From assembly GCA_034769895.1 (NCBI GenBank), contig CM068372.1, forward strand, positions 233,200,843-233,264,842: a DNA stretch of 64,000 nt, in the 5' to 3' direction. The translations under genes and the position numbers were made by a program. This document shows, piece by piece, positions 22,286-32,030 of the stretch. The notes under the pieces were generated by a model. That model was given only the letters and a program-made list of their open reading frames with translations, did no database searches and was not told where the DNA came from. The stretch comes from Magicicada septendecula (Eukaryota > Arthropoda > Insecta > Hemiptera > Cicadidae). Position 1 is the stretch's first letter. The number at the start of each line of letters is the position of its first letter.

Positions 22286-23212
22286 TTAACTATTCAAAAT
22301 TATTATTTTTTTCTTTATTGTTAAGTCTAAATAATTTAATCTATTATTAGATTCTTCTTCTAACGTGAATTTTATTTTGGAATGTAAATTATTTATGGAG
22401 TTGAATATTTTATTTATATTTATACCATTGTTTTGGGAAATGTACAGAGTGTCATCAACGTATCTAAAATAATATCCTAATGGGTCATTTAATTTTATTA
22501 TATTCATTATTTGTTCGTAGAATTTTTGTAGGAAGATTTCTGATATGATAGCGGAGGTTGGGGCTCCCATAGCAAGGCCATCTGTTTGATAGTACAATTT
22601 GCTGTTGTACTGAAAATAATTTTGATTTAAAATTATTTTTAAACTATTAGTTAATTGTTTAATGTATGTGTTACTTTCGTTATTTGTTTTCAGATTATTT
22701 ATTATAATATTTATAGTTTCTTCAATGGGAATGTTTGTATACATGTTTGATATGTCGAATGAATATAATTTTGTATTTCTGTTTACTTCTACGTTTTTTA
22801 GTTGTTCCGTGAGTTCGATACTATTTTTTATATTGTATTTTGCTGGAAGAACAATTTTATGTTTTAATATTTGAGTTAGTAATTTTGATATTTTATAATT
22901 TGGTGCGGTCCTAGCGTTTATTAAAGGTCTGATAGGTTTATTGATTTTGTGTAATTTTATTAAAGAATTTAATTTTGGTGCACAAGGATTATCCACTTTA
23001 TATTTAAAGGACTCTTTAGGATTTATGATTTGGTTACTATTTTTTAGTATATTTGTTATTTGTGTTTGATATTTATTTGTGGGGTCTTTATTTAATGTTA
23101 CGGAATTATTATTAACTATAAATTCTTCTGTTTTATCGTCTAAATCTTTCTGAGAAATTATTATTGTACTATTACTCTTATCAGCTTTGGTTAAAGTGAG
23201 GTTATTAGTCAT
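22286..23212 (-). CDS. PLE-A reverse transcriptase (locus 1)
   Basis: 308-residue frame with the diagnostic PLE RT blocks: APKLNSLIKLHK then RPLINARTAPNYK (about 78-106), motif A SFDISNMYTNIP with the catalytic Asp at 153, motif B QTDGLAMGAPTSAII (209-223), motif C YFRYVDDTLY with the Asp pair at 253-254, and NYLDLTIKKK near the end. All three catalytic Asp residues are present. The frame stops before the thumb and connector, which read in other frames downstream, so it is a partial protein. The plus-strand copy (39128-40051) ends at nearly the same point. Confidence 0.88.
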   Translation of the reverse strand: MTNNLTLTKADKSNSTIIISQKDLDDKTEEFIVNNNSVTLNKDPTNKYQTQITNILKNSNQIINPKESFKYKVDNPCAPKLNSLIKLHKINKPIRPLINARTAPNYKISKLLTQILKHKIVLPAKYNIKNSIELTEQLKNVEVNRNTKLYSFDISNMYTNIPIEETINIIINNLKTNNESNTYIKQLTNSLKIILNQNYFQYNSKLYYQTDGLAMGAPTSAIISEIFLQKFYEQIMNIIKLNDPLGYYFRYVDDTLYISQNNGININKIFNSINNLHSKIKFTLEEESNNRLNYLDLTIKKKIIILNS

Positions 23213-24000
23213 TAGTTTGTGTTTTGTGTTATTAATGGTGTTATTTTTATTATTTTTATTTTTAGTATGACGATTCTCGTTATTATATTTTTTGATATAC
23301 TTTATTATTTAAATTGAGGCTTTTTTCTTGTTCTACATTATTAATTGCGTTTTCAGTTTCGACTATGATATTTTATATTACAAGTTTGTTTACATTTTTA
23401 AGATTTGTTTTGTTTGATGTTTCTAGGGTAGCTATTTCGTTTTCCGTGAATTTAATATTAGATAAATTTATGAAATTTGGGTAAAAAGTGTGGTTATTAT
23501 TTAATGTGTGTTAATGCTTGTTATCATCTTTAGGCTTACTATTTATTAGTAGATTTTTAAGTTTTTTATTGATTGTGTTAAATTTATTTGTTTTGTGTTT
23601 ATTTAGTATGTTAAGAATATTAATTTAATATATTTATTATTCCATGTATGATAATCAAGTGTGTTGGCTAAAAGAAGATATAAATTATTTAATTCTTTAT
23701 TAATGTAGTCGATTTTCTGTAATTATTTGATATTTCGTCTTTAATCCATGCATATTGGGCTTGAGTAATATATTTGTTTAATTAATTGTTATTGTTGTTT
23801 TTTACTATTATTTTTGTGTATTTTGGAAAAATATTAAGCTGTAGGCATTTTTTGTTAAAATATGTTTCCAAAACAATTAATTAATTTTTTTTTACGTTAA
23901 ATAAATTGGTTATAGGAATGAGTTACATCACCTTGTATGGTGTTTTCATCCATCTTTTTCTATATAAGTAACTCGACGTTTCTTACAGTAATTATATAAA
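23213..24000 (-). pseudogene. PLE-A N-terminal coding region, decayed
   Basis: Sequence between the hammerhead-bearing region and RT. It matches the plus-strand pieces at 25859-26372 and 38460-39127. A readable part appears in the plus copy at 26124-26372 (YHTFYPKYINLSN, then FTENEIATLETSNK), resembling the N-terminal region of Penelope proteins. Multiple stops are present here. Confidence 0.6.
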
Positions 24001-24058
24001 TTTGTGATGTTATTCAATTTCTTTCTTCTGCAAGTAGTATAATTCGTATATTCTTTTT

Positions 24059-24108
24059 AACACCTGACGCACGTTTCACTGAAAAATATCAGTATCATCA
24101 GAGGTTTC
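24059..24108 (-). ncRNA. Hammerhead ribozyme motif, PLE-A (locus 1, minus)
   Basis: Minus strand: GAAACCT (stem I), CTGATGA (24095-24101), an extra T, stem II ACTGA/TCAGT (5 bp), GAAA, a 2-bp stem III CG-TG-CG, then TC, with cleavage predicted after GTC (between 24066 and 24065) and AGGTGTT closing stem I. All core nucleotides are present. Hammerheads in PLE LTR-like regions are an established class. Confidence 0.8.
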
Positions 24109-24420
24109 TAAGTAAATTAATAACAATCGAAATAATTCTATTAATATAAAATTAACGAATAATCGAAATTGTATCGATTTTAATGTAAAATAACTGATAA
24201 TCAATTTAGGTCGATTAGTTAACGATTGTTTTAATGTTTATTTTCTTCAGCAGCTGTTTTCTCGGTTATATTTGAAAGTTGTTTATATTTTATTCATTTT
24301 TATTTTTTAATAAATTTATAATTTTAAATAGATCGTCTTGTTTTGTTTTTATTTGGGTTTGTTCTTTAATTAATAAGTTATTGTTATTGTGTGTGTAAAT
24401 GTTAAAATTTTTCAAAATAT

Positions 24421-24651
24421 TCATTTTTTGTCCTTTTGTACGTTTTTAATTAATTTTATATTTTCAATGTTTGGAAATTGGTAGTTATTATTTAGACAAT
24501 GTGTGGCTAAATTAGATTTATAAATATTTGGTTTTAAATATGCATTGCGGTGTTGAAGGAATCTATCTAGTAGTTTTTTCTTTGTCTGGCCCATGTAGAA
24601 TTTATTGCAATCTGGACATTCCAGATAGATTCCTTCAACACCACAATGCAT
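24421..24651 (-). pseudogene. PLE-A GIY-YIG C-terminal part, minus strand
   Basis: Reads ECPDCNKFYMGQTKKK, LLDRFLQHRNAYLK and LATHCLNNNYQF, the zinc-binding and YxG part of a PLE GIY-YIG domain. The first residues are translated across the palindrome junction and are artefactual. It belongs to the unit preceding the full minus copy and is truncated on its 5' side by the junction. Confidence 0.75.
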
Positions 24652-25084
24652 ATTCGAAACCAGATATTTATAAATCTAATTTAGCCACACATTGTCTAAA
24701 TAATAACTACCAATTTCCAAACATTGAAAATATAAAATTAATTAAAAACATACAAAAGTTCAAAAATGAATATTTGGGAAAATCTTAACATTTACACACA
24801 TAATAGAATAATTTATTAATTAAAGAACAAACCCAAATAAAAACAAAACAAGATGATCTATTTAAAATTATAAATTTACTAAAAAATATAAATGAATAAA
24901 ATATAAACAACTTTTCAAAAATAACCGAGAAAACAGCTGCTGAAGAAAATAAACATTAAAACAATCGTTAACTAAATGACCTAAATTGATTATCAGCTGT
25001 TATTTTATATTAAAATCAATACACATTCGATTAATCGTTAATTTTATCTTAATAGAATTATTCCGATTGTTATTAATTTACTTA

Positions 25085-25134
25085 GAAACCTCTGATGATA
25101 CTGATATTTTTCAGTGAAACGTGCGTCAGGTGTT
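25085..25134 (+). ncRNA. Hammerhead ribozyme motif, PLE-A (locus 1, plus)
   Basis: Same fold as at 24059-24108 on the other strand: CTGATGA at 25092-25098, stem II ACTGA/TCAGT, GAAAC at 25116-25120, stem III CG-TG-CG, cleavage predicted after GTC (25127/25128), stem I GAAACCT with AGGTGTT. Confidence 0.8.
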
Positions 25135-25415
25135 AAAAAGAATATACGAATTATACTACTTGCAGAAGAAAGAAATTGAATAACATCACAAATTTATATA
25201 ATTACTGTAAGAAACGTCGAGTTACTTATATAAAAAAGATGGATGAAAACACCATATAAGGTGATGTAACTCATTCCTATAACCAATTTATTAAACGTAA
25301 AAAACAATTAATTATTTTATGGAATATTTCCGATTATAGTACCAAGCCACGTATTTGATAATCAAATAAGTAATGTATATCTTACCGTCTGTGACTTACA
25401 GCAAAATGTATTTTC

Positions 25416-25468
25416 ACGTTAAAATTTACATGTTTCGGGACCTTGTCCCATCATCAGAATTTAAAATC
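25416..25468 (-). ncRNA. Hammerhead ribozyme motif, foldback left arm
   Basis: Minus strand: CTGATGA (25451-25457), an extra T, stem II GGGAC-AAG-GTCCC, GAAA, palindromic stem III ACATGT with one or two pairs, and cleavage predicted after GTA. Stem I pairs TTTTAAATT with AATTTTAA (five pairs from the core, then one mismatch). The self-complementary stem III suits the dimeric hammerheads known from PLEs. Confidence 0.65.
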
Positions 25469-25753
25469 GTCTTCTTATCCCATCGTGTGATGGTATAGTT
25501 GTCGAATATTTCCAAAAATATTAAGTCCACATTCTAAATAAAACTAAATAAGAATACACTATACAAATAGCGCACATAACGGTTTCAAGGTGTACACCGT
25601 CAGTGCGCGGTCTGTCGCCGTACGGTGTACACCTTGAAACAGTTGTGCACGTTATTTGTATAGTGTATTTTTATTTTGTTTTATTTAAAATGTGGATTTA
25701 ATATTTTTGGAAATATTCGACAACTATGCCATCGCACGATGGAATAAGAAGAC

Positions 25754-25806
25754 GATTTTAAATGCTGATGATGGGACAAGGTCCCGAAACATGTAAATTT
25801 TAACGT
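25754..25806 (+). ncRNA. Hammerhead ribozyme motif, foldback right arm
   Basis: Plus strand: CTGATGA (25765-25771), stem II GGGAC-AAG-GTCCC, GAAAC (25786-25790), ACATGT stem III, GTA then A. It is the inverted twin of the left-arm motif. One base next to the core (G in place of T) weakens the first stem I pair. Confidence 0.6.
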
Positions 25807-26123
25807 AAAAATACATTTTGCTGTAAGTCACAGACGGTAAGATATACATTACTTATTTAATTAATTAATTGTTTTGGAAACATATATTTTAACAAAAAAT
25901 GCCTACAGCATAATATTTTTCCAAAATACACAAAAATAATAGTAAAAAACAACAATAACAATTAATTAAACAAATATATTACTTAAGCCCAATATACATG
26001 GATTAAAGACGAAATATCAAATAATTACAGAACATCGACTACATTAATAAAGAATTAATTAATTTACATCTTCTTTTAGCCAACACACTTGATTATCATA
26101 CATGGAATAATAAATATATTAAT

Positions 26124-26372
26124 ATGCTTAAAACACTAAATAAATACAAAACAAATAAATTTAACACAATCAATAAAAAACTTAAAAATCTACTAATAAA
26201 TAGTAAGCCTAAAGATGTTAACGAACATTTACACACATTAAATAATTACCACACTTTTTACCCAAAATACATAAATTTATCTAATATTAAATTCACGGAA
26301 AACGAAATAGCTACCCTAGAAACATCAAACAAAACAAATCTTAAAAATGTAAACAAACTTGTAATAGAAAAT
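26124..26372 (+). pseudogene. PLE-A N-terminal coding fragment
   Basis: About 83 residues of the PLE-A N-terminal region (INKKLKNLLINSKPKD, YHTFYPKYINLSN), rich in Asn and Lys, upstream of where RT would begin. The open frame continues to 26417 into non-PLE-A sequence. No catalytic motif is expected here. Confidence 0.55.
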
Positions 26373-26488
26373 ATCATATTCTTGGATTTCGTTGTCCATG
26401 ACGTGTCCGTTACTTAACTAAATACAACTATTACATTAACGACTCGGAACACAAAGTTTTTTATAAATAAAAACATAAAGTTTTACCT

Positions 26489-26537
26489 TACAACCTGAAC
26501 TGGTTTTCACCTTTAAAAGGCTTCTTCAGAGTTTGCC
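26489..26537 (-). ncRNA. Hammerhead ribozyme motif, PLE-B
   Basis: Minus strand: stem I GGCAAACT, CTGAAGA (26523-26529), an extra A, stem II GCCTT-TTA-AAGGT, GAAA (26505-26508), a 2-bp stem III AC-CA-GT, TC, with cleavage predicted between 26497 and 26496, then AGGTTGT closing stem I with one mismatch. Primary sequence outside the core is unrelated to the PLE-A motif. Confidence 0.72.
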
Positions 26538-26544
26538 ACTGATA

Positions 26545-27137
26545 GCGCTGTCCGTCCTGTTGTGGGGGACAGAATCGAATTTTGAAAGATCGATGTTGTG
26601 TGTATGTGTGGGGTGAGATATGTTCGAATAATGTGTGCAATTTGAATTGTGTCTGTTCGTTTAGGATGTCGTTTTTATTTGTTTTCGTGTGTTTGAATAT
26701 TTCCAATTGTTCTAGAGTGTCTAGTTTTCAGCCTTTTGTGTGTACGTGTAGAATGTTCATGTTATTGTCGATGTTTTTGTATGTGTGGTTTCCTTCAATG
26801 AGGTGGTTTGCAAAGGTAGATTCTGTAGTGGAGTGGAGTGCCTTTGTGTGTTCAATGTATCTCTGTTTGAAGCTACGTCCTGTCTTGCCTATGTAGAATT
26901 TGTTGCAATTTGTGCAATTTAGTTTGTAAACACCGGGTAGACCGAATTTGTTTTGTGCTTTGTGTGTGTTCTGTTTTGTTAGTAGTTTTGTAAGCGATTC
27001 TGTATCCTGCTTTTTTGAATTTGTGGGTTATTTTTTCAGTTTGTTGATGTATGTTAGTGTTATGAATATGTTGTTTTCTGTCTTTGTATGTTGTTTGTTT
27101 TGTGTTTTGTGTAGGAGTTTACTGACTATTGTTCTGT
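26545..27137 (-). pseudogene. PLE-B connector and GIY-YIG endonuclease
   Basis: The minus strand around 26850-26935 reads GVYKLNCTNCNKFYIGKTGR followed by SFKQRYIEHTKAL and TFANHLIEGNHTY. This is the PLE variant of GIY-YIG with its CxxC insertion, Arg and catalytic-type Tyr-Ile-Gly block. The C-terminal part reads over 26488-26706. At least one frame interruption separates it from RT and from its own C-terminus, so it is a decayed reading frame. Confidence 0.75.
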
Positions 27138-28154
27138 CTATCCGTTAGATTCTGTTAAATATTTTATCGTGTTTAGTTCATCTTTGTAGTCTTTTTCATC
27201 TAGGGGGATGTTGTTAAGTCTATGTATCATGCTTCTGAAGGCAGCTAGTTTGTGTTGTATTGGGTGATTGGAGGAGTTGTGTATTAGTGTGTCAGTTGTA
27301 GGCGGTTTTCTGTATATACTGAATTTGTGCCTGTGTTCAAGTTTTGTGATGGAGAGGTCTAAGAAGTTTATGGTATTGTTGTGTTCATATTCGGCGGTAA
27401 AGGTTATTTTTTTATGTATTTTGTTTATGTGCGTTAGTAACTGTTTACAATGTCTTTTGCTTCCCCTGTATAGTATTAGAATGTCATCAACGTATCTGTG
27501 CCAATATAGTATTTTAAGTGAGTATCTGTCATTGTTTGTGAGTATTTTTGTTTTTTCTAAGTGTTGGAGGAAGACTTCTGCTAGAATGCTGGATATGGGG
27601 GAGCCCATGGGTAGACCATCATTCTGTGTGTAATATTTATTGTTATAAGTAAAGTAGATTTGTTTTGTGATAACGTTCAGAGTTTCTGTTATTTCATTGA
27701 TAAGTTCGTCTGGTGTGTTGTTCTGTTTGAGTTTGTTTTGTAGGATGGTGATTGTTTCAGAGATGGGGATGTTTGTGTACAGGTTATTAATGTTGAAGGA
27801 GGCTAATGTGGCATTATGGGGGATGTGTATGTCTTTTATTTTTGTTACTAGGTCTGTGTTGTTTTTCACTGCAATGTTGTTGTCTAGTTGTGTGTGTTGT
27901 CTGATAATTTTGTCTAGATGTTTTGCGAGTTTGTGTGCAGGGGCATTACGGTAGTTGATAATGGGGCGGATCGGAATATCTTCTTTATGGATTTTGGGAA
28001 GCGCTTGGAGGGTAGGGGCTGATGGTCGGATTTGTTTCATGTAGGGCTTTTGTTTGTGTGTCATTATGTTGGCTTTGTTGACTAGTTGATTTACTGTGTT
28101 TTGGTATCTGTCGATGGGGTTGTGTTTTAGTTCTGTGATGTTGTTCTGTTCCAT
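27138..28154 (-). CDS. PLE-B reverse transcriptase
   Basis: 338-residue frame with PLE RT blocks: APTLQALPKIHK and RPIINYRNAPAHKL (47-76), motif A region SFNINNLYTNIP (119-130), motif B NDGLPMGSPISSI (178-190), motif C YWHRYVDDILILY (217-229, Asp pair 223-224), FLDLSI and the thumb (RKPPTTDT, SSNHPIQHKLAAF). In motif A the catalytic Asp position (121) is Asn; the related PLE-C piece has Asp. This copy is therefore probably inactive as a polymerase. The frame stops before the endonuclease. Confidence 0.88.
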   Translation of the reverse strand: MEQNNITELKHNPIDRYQNTVNQLVNKANIMTHKQKPYMKQIRPSAPTLQALPKIHKEDIPIRPIINYRNAPAHKLAKHLDKIIRQHTQLDNNIAVKNNTDLVTKIKDIHIPHNATLASFNINNLYTNIPISETITILQNKLKQNNTPDELINEITETLNVITKQIYFTYNNKYYTQNDGLPMGSPISSILAEVFLQHLEKTKILTNNDRYSLKILYWHRYVDDILILYRGSKRHCKQLLTHINKIHKKITFTAEYEHNNTINFLDLSITKLEHRHKFSIYRKPPTTDTLIHNSSNHPIQHKLAAFRSMIHRLNNIPLDEKDYKDELNTIKYLTESNG

Positions 28155-28490
28155 GAAGTTTTGTACTTTTTTGTGTAGGTTGTCTGTGGAGATGATTACA
28201 GTCGTGTTGCCTTTGTCTCCTTTTACAAATGTGATGTTGTGTTTGTGTGCTTTTTCCCTCAGTTTAATGGCTGTGTGTATTTATGAGTTGTGGTTCTTGT
28301 TGTCTGGTGTCTTATGTGCTCCTATTATTTTGATTATATTATGTCTTAGTGTGTCTTGTTGTTCTGGTGCTGTGTTTTGTATATTTGCTTCAATGTCAAC
28401 TATGAGTTTTGTTAGTATTTGGTTGTTTTCTTTGTAATGTATGTTATGTTTTAGGCCTTTATCAAGGAGTGTTTGTTCGTTTTTAGTGAA
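28155..28490 (-). pseudogene. PLE-B N-terminal region
   Basis: Minus-strand region upstream of RT, partly open over 28281-28490 (NEQTLLDKGLKHNIHY, LIVDIEANIQNTAPEQ), resembling the N-terminal part of Penelope proteins. It runs into the palindrome at 28483-28503, so its true start is lost. Confidence 0.6.
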
Positions 28491-28563
28491 CATCACAATC
28501 ACCAAAAACAAACAAACACTCCTTGATAAAGGCCTAAAACATAACATACTTTACAAAGAAAAC
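28438..28563. repeat. Palindrome at PLE-B 5' end
   Basis: Left arm about 28438-28483 and right arm 28503-28563 are inverted copies (the AAACACTCCTTGATAAAGG block and its complement) with a spacer of about 20 bp. The right arm is a short plus-strand piece of PLE-B that ends near 28563. It resembles the 5' inversions seen with target-primed retroelements. Confidence 0.75.
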
Positions 28564-29290
28564 AAAATTATAAAAACTTTAATTATAAAAACAAAATAAC
28601 GATCTGGGACAAAATGAGATATAATGTGTATGAAACAATCAAAAACCAGTAATGGCTACTTAGACTTGAAACAGGCCTAACGGTCAAACATAAACAAATA
28701 CTAATTGTATGAAAATAGCCAAGTAATTAACAAATCCAAGGTGACTAATTAACCAAGGACAAATGGTAAATATTATTAAAAACAAAATATTAAAATAAGG
28801 AGTTATGTAAACAGAGAAACGTAATTAGTAAGTATTAAATTAATTGTAAACTTATAAAGTATGAAAAACCCAATATTGTGGGATACCAAAATAATCTTTA
28901 TAAGAAAATACAAATGACAGTGCTAATAATTAATACTTAAAAAGGAAGATGAGAGAAGGAAGGAAGTCAGAAGATATAGGAAGATTTGAAAAGAATTCAA
29001 ATTTTGATAACAATGGATTTATATCAAGCTAGCCCAATCAGAATAATTGGGTAACCATGGAAACGACTGTTGAAGACGAAATTACCGTTGAATATCATTA
29101 CTCAGTAAGTGACGCTCAAGTAAAACAGACGCCAGAATTCAGAACAACCTATTTTCTTAGTTAATATGTTTTAAAAGTCAAATAAATTATCAAAATTAAA
29201 CGAGAAGGAGACTGACGTTGTGAGCCGCCCATCACATTGAGATGTGAGCCGCTCATCACCAATGACATCACAACACAATTTTCAACTTTC
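28564..29290. other. Unassigned AT-rich DNA, possibly a diverged LTR
   Basis: No coding potential. Around 29035-29070 (plus) a CCAAT is followed by GTAACCATGGAAAC, similar in order and spacing to the CCAAT and X-box pair in the Gypsy-A LTR. A near-duplicate GTGAGCCGCYCATCAC occurs at about 29220 and 29246. A distant relative of the Gypsy-A LTR is possible but unproven. Confidence 0.25.
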
Positions 29291-32030
29291 CGAATTTAAC
29301 ACATTTTACAAGTTTTTTTTTCCTTAAAAAAAATAAAAATTCTACAACTCACCTGGATGACCGGCTCACTTGTTCACTTGAACCAGGAGAGACCTCCTAG
29401 TGGAAGAATGGCCACATGCTGGGAAACCATTAGGTAATTGGACCAATGATGTGACCTCAATTTTAAAATTCCGCAAATAACAAATTTATTGATTCTATAA
29501 AATTTTGTTTTTCTTACAATGACAGATTTCATAGTATCCAGGCTGTGAAAGTATTCTATTAGAAATATATAAAATATGTAAAATATTTAAAATATATTAC
29601 ATGGTATTCATAATAACCATGACATGCAACAAGCTTCGACAGTACATTTTTAACCTTCACCAAATAGAATTTCCCTATTTGGAAATAATTATATTAACAT
29701 TAATAAATGCAAAGAGTAACTCCAGAGGTTTTCGAAATATGATACATTTAATAACAACAAGTCTTTTTTTTTTTTTTTCTTTTACAGTCCCCCTCTGGTT
29801 GTACTATAAACAATTTTAATAATATAGACAATTTTTATAAATCATTTAACGAACAATTTTACCCTACAACAATTATTACAGCCACAACAATTTAAACAAT
29901 TATATTACACAACAACATGCGCCCTCTGAAATCTCAATCAAGCTAGGAAGGAGAATCATATAATTAGTAAAGTATATTGTAAACATAAGGTAGGTAATTA
30001 TATACTTTGTGTGGAATTCACAAGTGTGTGTGCTCACTTTTCCTTAAACTTGTATAAACTTGTGTAGCACAATGGCTTGCTGATTTCAGAGTGCACCATT
30101 AAAAATACTATCAAATAATCAGGTATATATCTCTCAAAAATGTAAACATGTTTTGTGCATAGAATTATGAGTATATACATATACAAAAGAATTTTAACAG
30201 TGACTGTACATTGATAGAGATTTAAAATAAATACTAAATCCCAAGGTGGAAATTTCATCTTGTACAAAAGTTCAGTCATTTCTATTAACATGATGAATAC
30301 TTCTGAATTACAATTCTAATATATATTATGGCAATTGTATGTGATCTGCAGCTCTTTTCATAAACAAATTTATACGTTCCAATAAAAGGCAGACACAATA
30401 TAAGTTCAACACAGATTATAGACAAAATGTATACTGGACATTACATGCTTTTCACAATTCCAACACAAGACATTTATATAAACAACACTGAATAATACTG
30501 AGAGAGATTAAGGAACTCGGCTAGATTTCGCTTCACTAGGCACATGGGGTACACCGGCCAAATCCTAACACATTTTCTTAAGTTTTTTTTGTGTTTTTTT
30601 TTTTTTGTATGTAAAAAAAAGGTTTTGCACATAAGGTATTACTGTCACTACTAGCAGCATGAGAAGCTGCTCACCCTTTGAAAGAAATATCAAAAGCCAG
30701 TCAAGTTCAACAGACCTTTTCTTTTTAAAAAAAAAACTTGCGTTCAGGAAAGAATATGCACTGACTACAGTAACCTGAGTATTCCAGTTATTCAGTGAAG
30801 TTAAAAAAACACATCCAGAATTAAGCAACTGTTTTTCTTTTTTTTTTTTTTTTAAGAACTAGCCAGGCCCAGACTTGACCCGAACCACAAGCAGTGCGAA
30901 AGCACCTCCTAGGAAAAATTTAATAATTTTCATTTTTACATACCTGTTCAATTTTGCAATCGCACATGCTAAGGCCGCGTTCCTCAATCTACTTACGCAT
31001 TACATCTTGGTCTCACCACACGGTCACAGTTGCCAGGCCCAAGACCCCTAGGCACACTTTCAACTTAGCCTTCCATAATCAATTTCCAAAAAAACCCCGG
31101 CATTAAAAAAGAAACAAAAACTTTTCCAGACGCTGAACTGTAAGACAGCTCGCGGCATGCACACAGCTGACAACCCTTCTACCCAACAACAAGCCTCTCG
31201 TCTACTCAACGACAACACCGCGCCACGCCGCGGGACAGAAAAGTCAAGTTGTCCAAAGTCTCACATAGATAGCGTGAGTGTCCAAATTCGTAGCGAGAGC
31301 GACAAACAAATTCCTATGTTGCCGTAACACTGTCATAGTTACGGCACAACTACCACTGAACTCAATTACTTGATGGAGAAGACGTTTTATTTCCAGACGA
31401 CGTGAATAAAGGAATCTATATGCTTTGAAAAAGATGCCCGAAGCCCGAATAAACGAAAATTGAAATATATTGCGACCACATTCCTTCAATCCAGGCCAAC
31501 AGATTAATCACATGCTACAAAGCTGTTAAGTATCCAATAAATTACCTAAACTTCTGAAATAACGCACTTTGAATATTTCTCACTATATTCTGAAATACCA
31601 CTGAATCAATTTTATTCTTTTTCAAAGATTAAATAAATATATTAAGACACTGTATATTGGTAAAATTATAAAGATAACCTAACATTAAAGTACGAACCTT
31701 TAAAACACTTCTACTACACTACCACAAACCATTTATAGTTACACGTTACAATATTTAAGTGGAAACATTGTAAGGTTGTGTATTTTTATTATTGTAATTG
31801 CATCTGAGCCTTTTAAAGTGATCAAAAGATCCCACAAAATTTGAGCGAAAATATTTGTTGACTTGTTTGATAGAACGACATAATGTATGTTAGTCACTTT
31901 CATAATCGATTGTAAAAACCAGAGAGAGAACGTCTCATAAAGAAATAACCGGTGCAAAATTTATATAAGAAGTAAAATATAGCTTGTGTCTATGAAAACA
32001 GTAATATCAAATCGCTAATAAATCAATACT
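29291..32030. other. Unassigned region, no gene recognised
   Basis: 2.7 kb with only short open frames lacking recognisable motifs. It contains T-runs near 29764-29779, 30585-30606 and 30837-30854. The last would be a poly-A tail on the minus strand after a GC-richer stretch (30855-30910), so a small retroposon copy is possible. A GC-richer patch lies at 31140-31240. This could be host intergenic or UTR DNA. Confidence 0.4.

Larger units (their letters stand above)
21413..24620 (-). mobile_element. PLE-A locus 1, minus strand (full unit plus end of the preceding unit)
   Basis: Reading leftward from 24620: part of GIY-YIG and the 3' end of one unit, an LTR-like region with a hammerhead (24059-24108), then a unit with N-terminal region, RT (22286-23212), connector and GIY-YIG, ending at 21413. 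Head-to-tail partial tandems joined through an LTR-like segment are the known PLE arrangement. The coding region is interrupted several times outside RT. It is nearly identical to the plus-strand copy at 38319-41178. Confidence 0.88.
25315..25858. mobile_element. 544-bp foldback element with twin hammerheads
   Basis: Inserted in PLE-A: the uninterrupted sequence is seen at 38465-38485. It is flanked by AATTAATTA at 25306-25314 and 25859-25867. The insert has about 50 bp of unique sequence, then inverted arms 25366-25590 and 25620-25852 around a loop of about 25 bp. The arms are nearly identical, and each encodes a hammerhead reading outward from the centre. There is no coding capacity. It is best explained as an inverted dimer of a small PLE-derived or retrozyme-like element. 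A foldback DNA transposon is a less likely alternative, as no transposase-type termini are recognised. Confidence 0.7.
23385..26372. repeat. Large palindrome of PLE-A, junction at 24621
   Basis: Left arm 23385-24621 (minus-strand PLE-A) and right arm 24622-26372 (plus-strand PLE-A) are inverted copies of about 1.2 kb once the 544-bp insert at 25315-25858 is set aside. At the junction a left arm ending GGACATTC meets a right arm starting AGATAGATT with no spacer. The right arm stops near 26372 at PLE-B. Confidence 0.85.
24622..26372 (+). mobile_element. PLE-A partial copy, plus strand
   Basis: Starts inside GIY-YIG (DRFLQHHNAYSKPDIYKSNLATHC), continues through the 3' end, the LTR-like region with a hammerhead (25085-25134) and the N-terminal region of a following unit (26124-26372), then is cut off. 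It is interrupted by the foldback element. RT is absent. Confidence 0.85.
26373..28490 (-). mobile_element. PLE-B, minus strand
   Basis: A second Penelope-like family, different in sequence from PLE-A. Order on the minus strand: N-terminal region (28155-28490), RT (27138-28154), connector and GIY-YIG (26545-27137), hammerhead (26489-26537) and a 3' tail. At its 5' end it turns into an inverted short copy (28491-28563). Its right-to-left extent beyond 26430 is uncertain. Some interruptions separate RT from the endonuclease. Confidence 0.85.

Noticed and set aside
24528-24788. 86-residue plus-strand ORF starting before the palindrome junction
   Set aside because: Its first part is translated antisense of the other arm; only the part after 24622 is PLE-A and is annotated as such.
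29220-29262. Near-duplicate GTGAGCCGCYCATCAC considered as a CRISPR-like or regulatory repeat
   Set aside because: Only two copies, no regular spacers, eukaryotic context.
30834-30910. Possible SINE with a poly-A tail on the minus strand
   Set aside because: Only a T-run next to a GC-richer stretch; no A/B boxes or target duplication found.
31244-31489. 81-residue minus-strand ORF
   Set aside because: No domain or clear context; could be an exon but nothing supports it.
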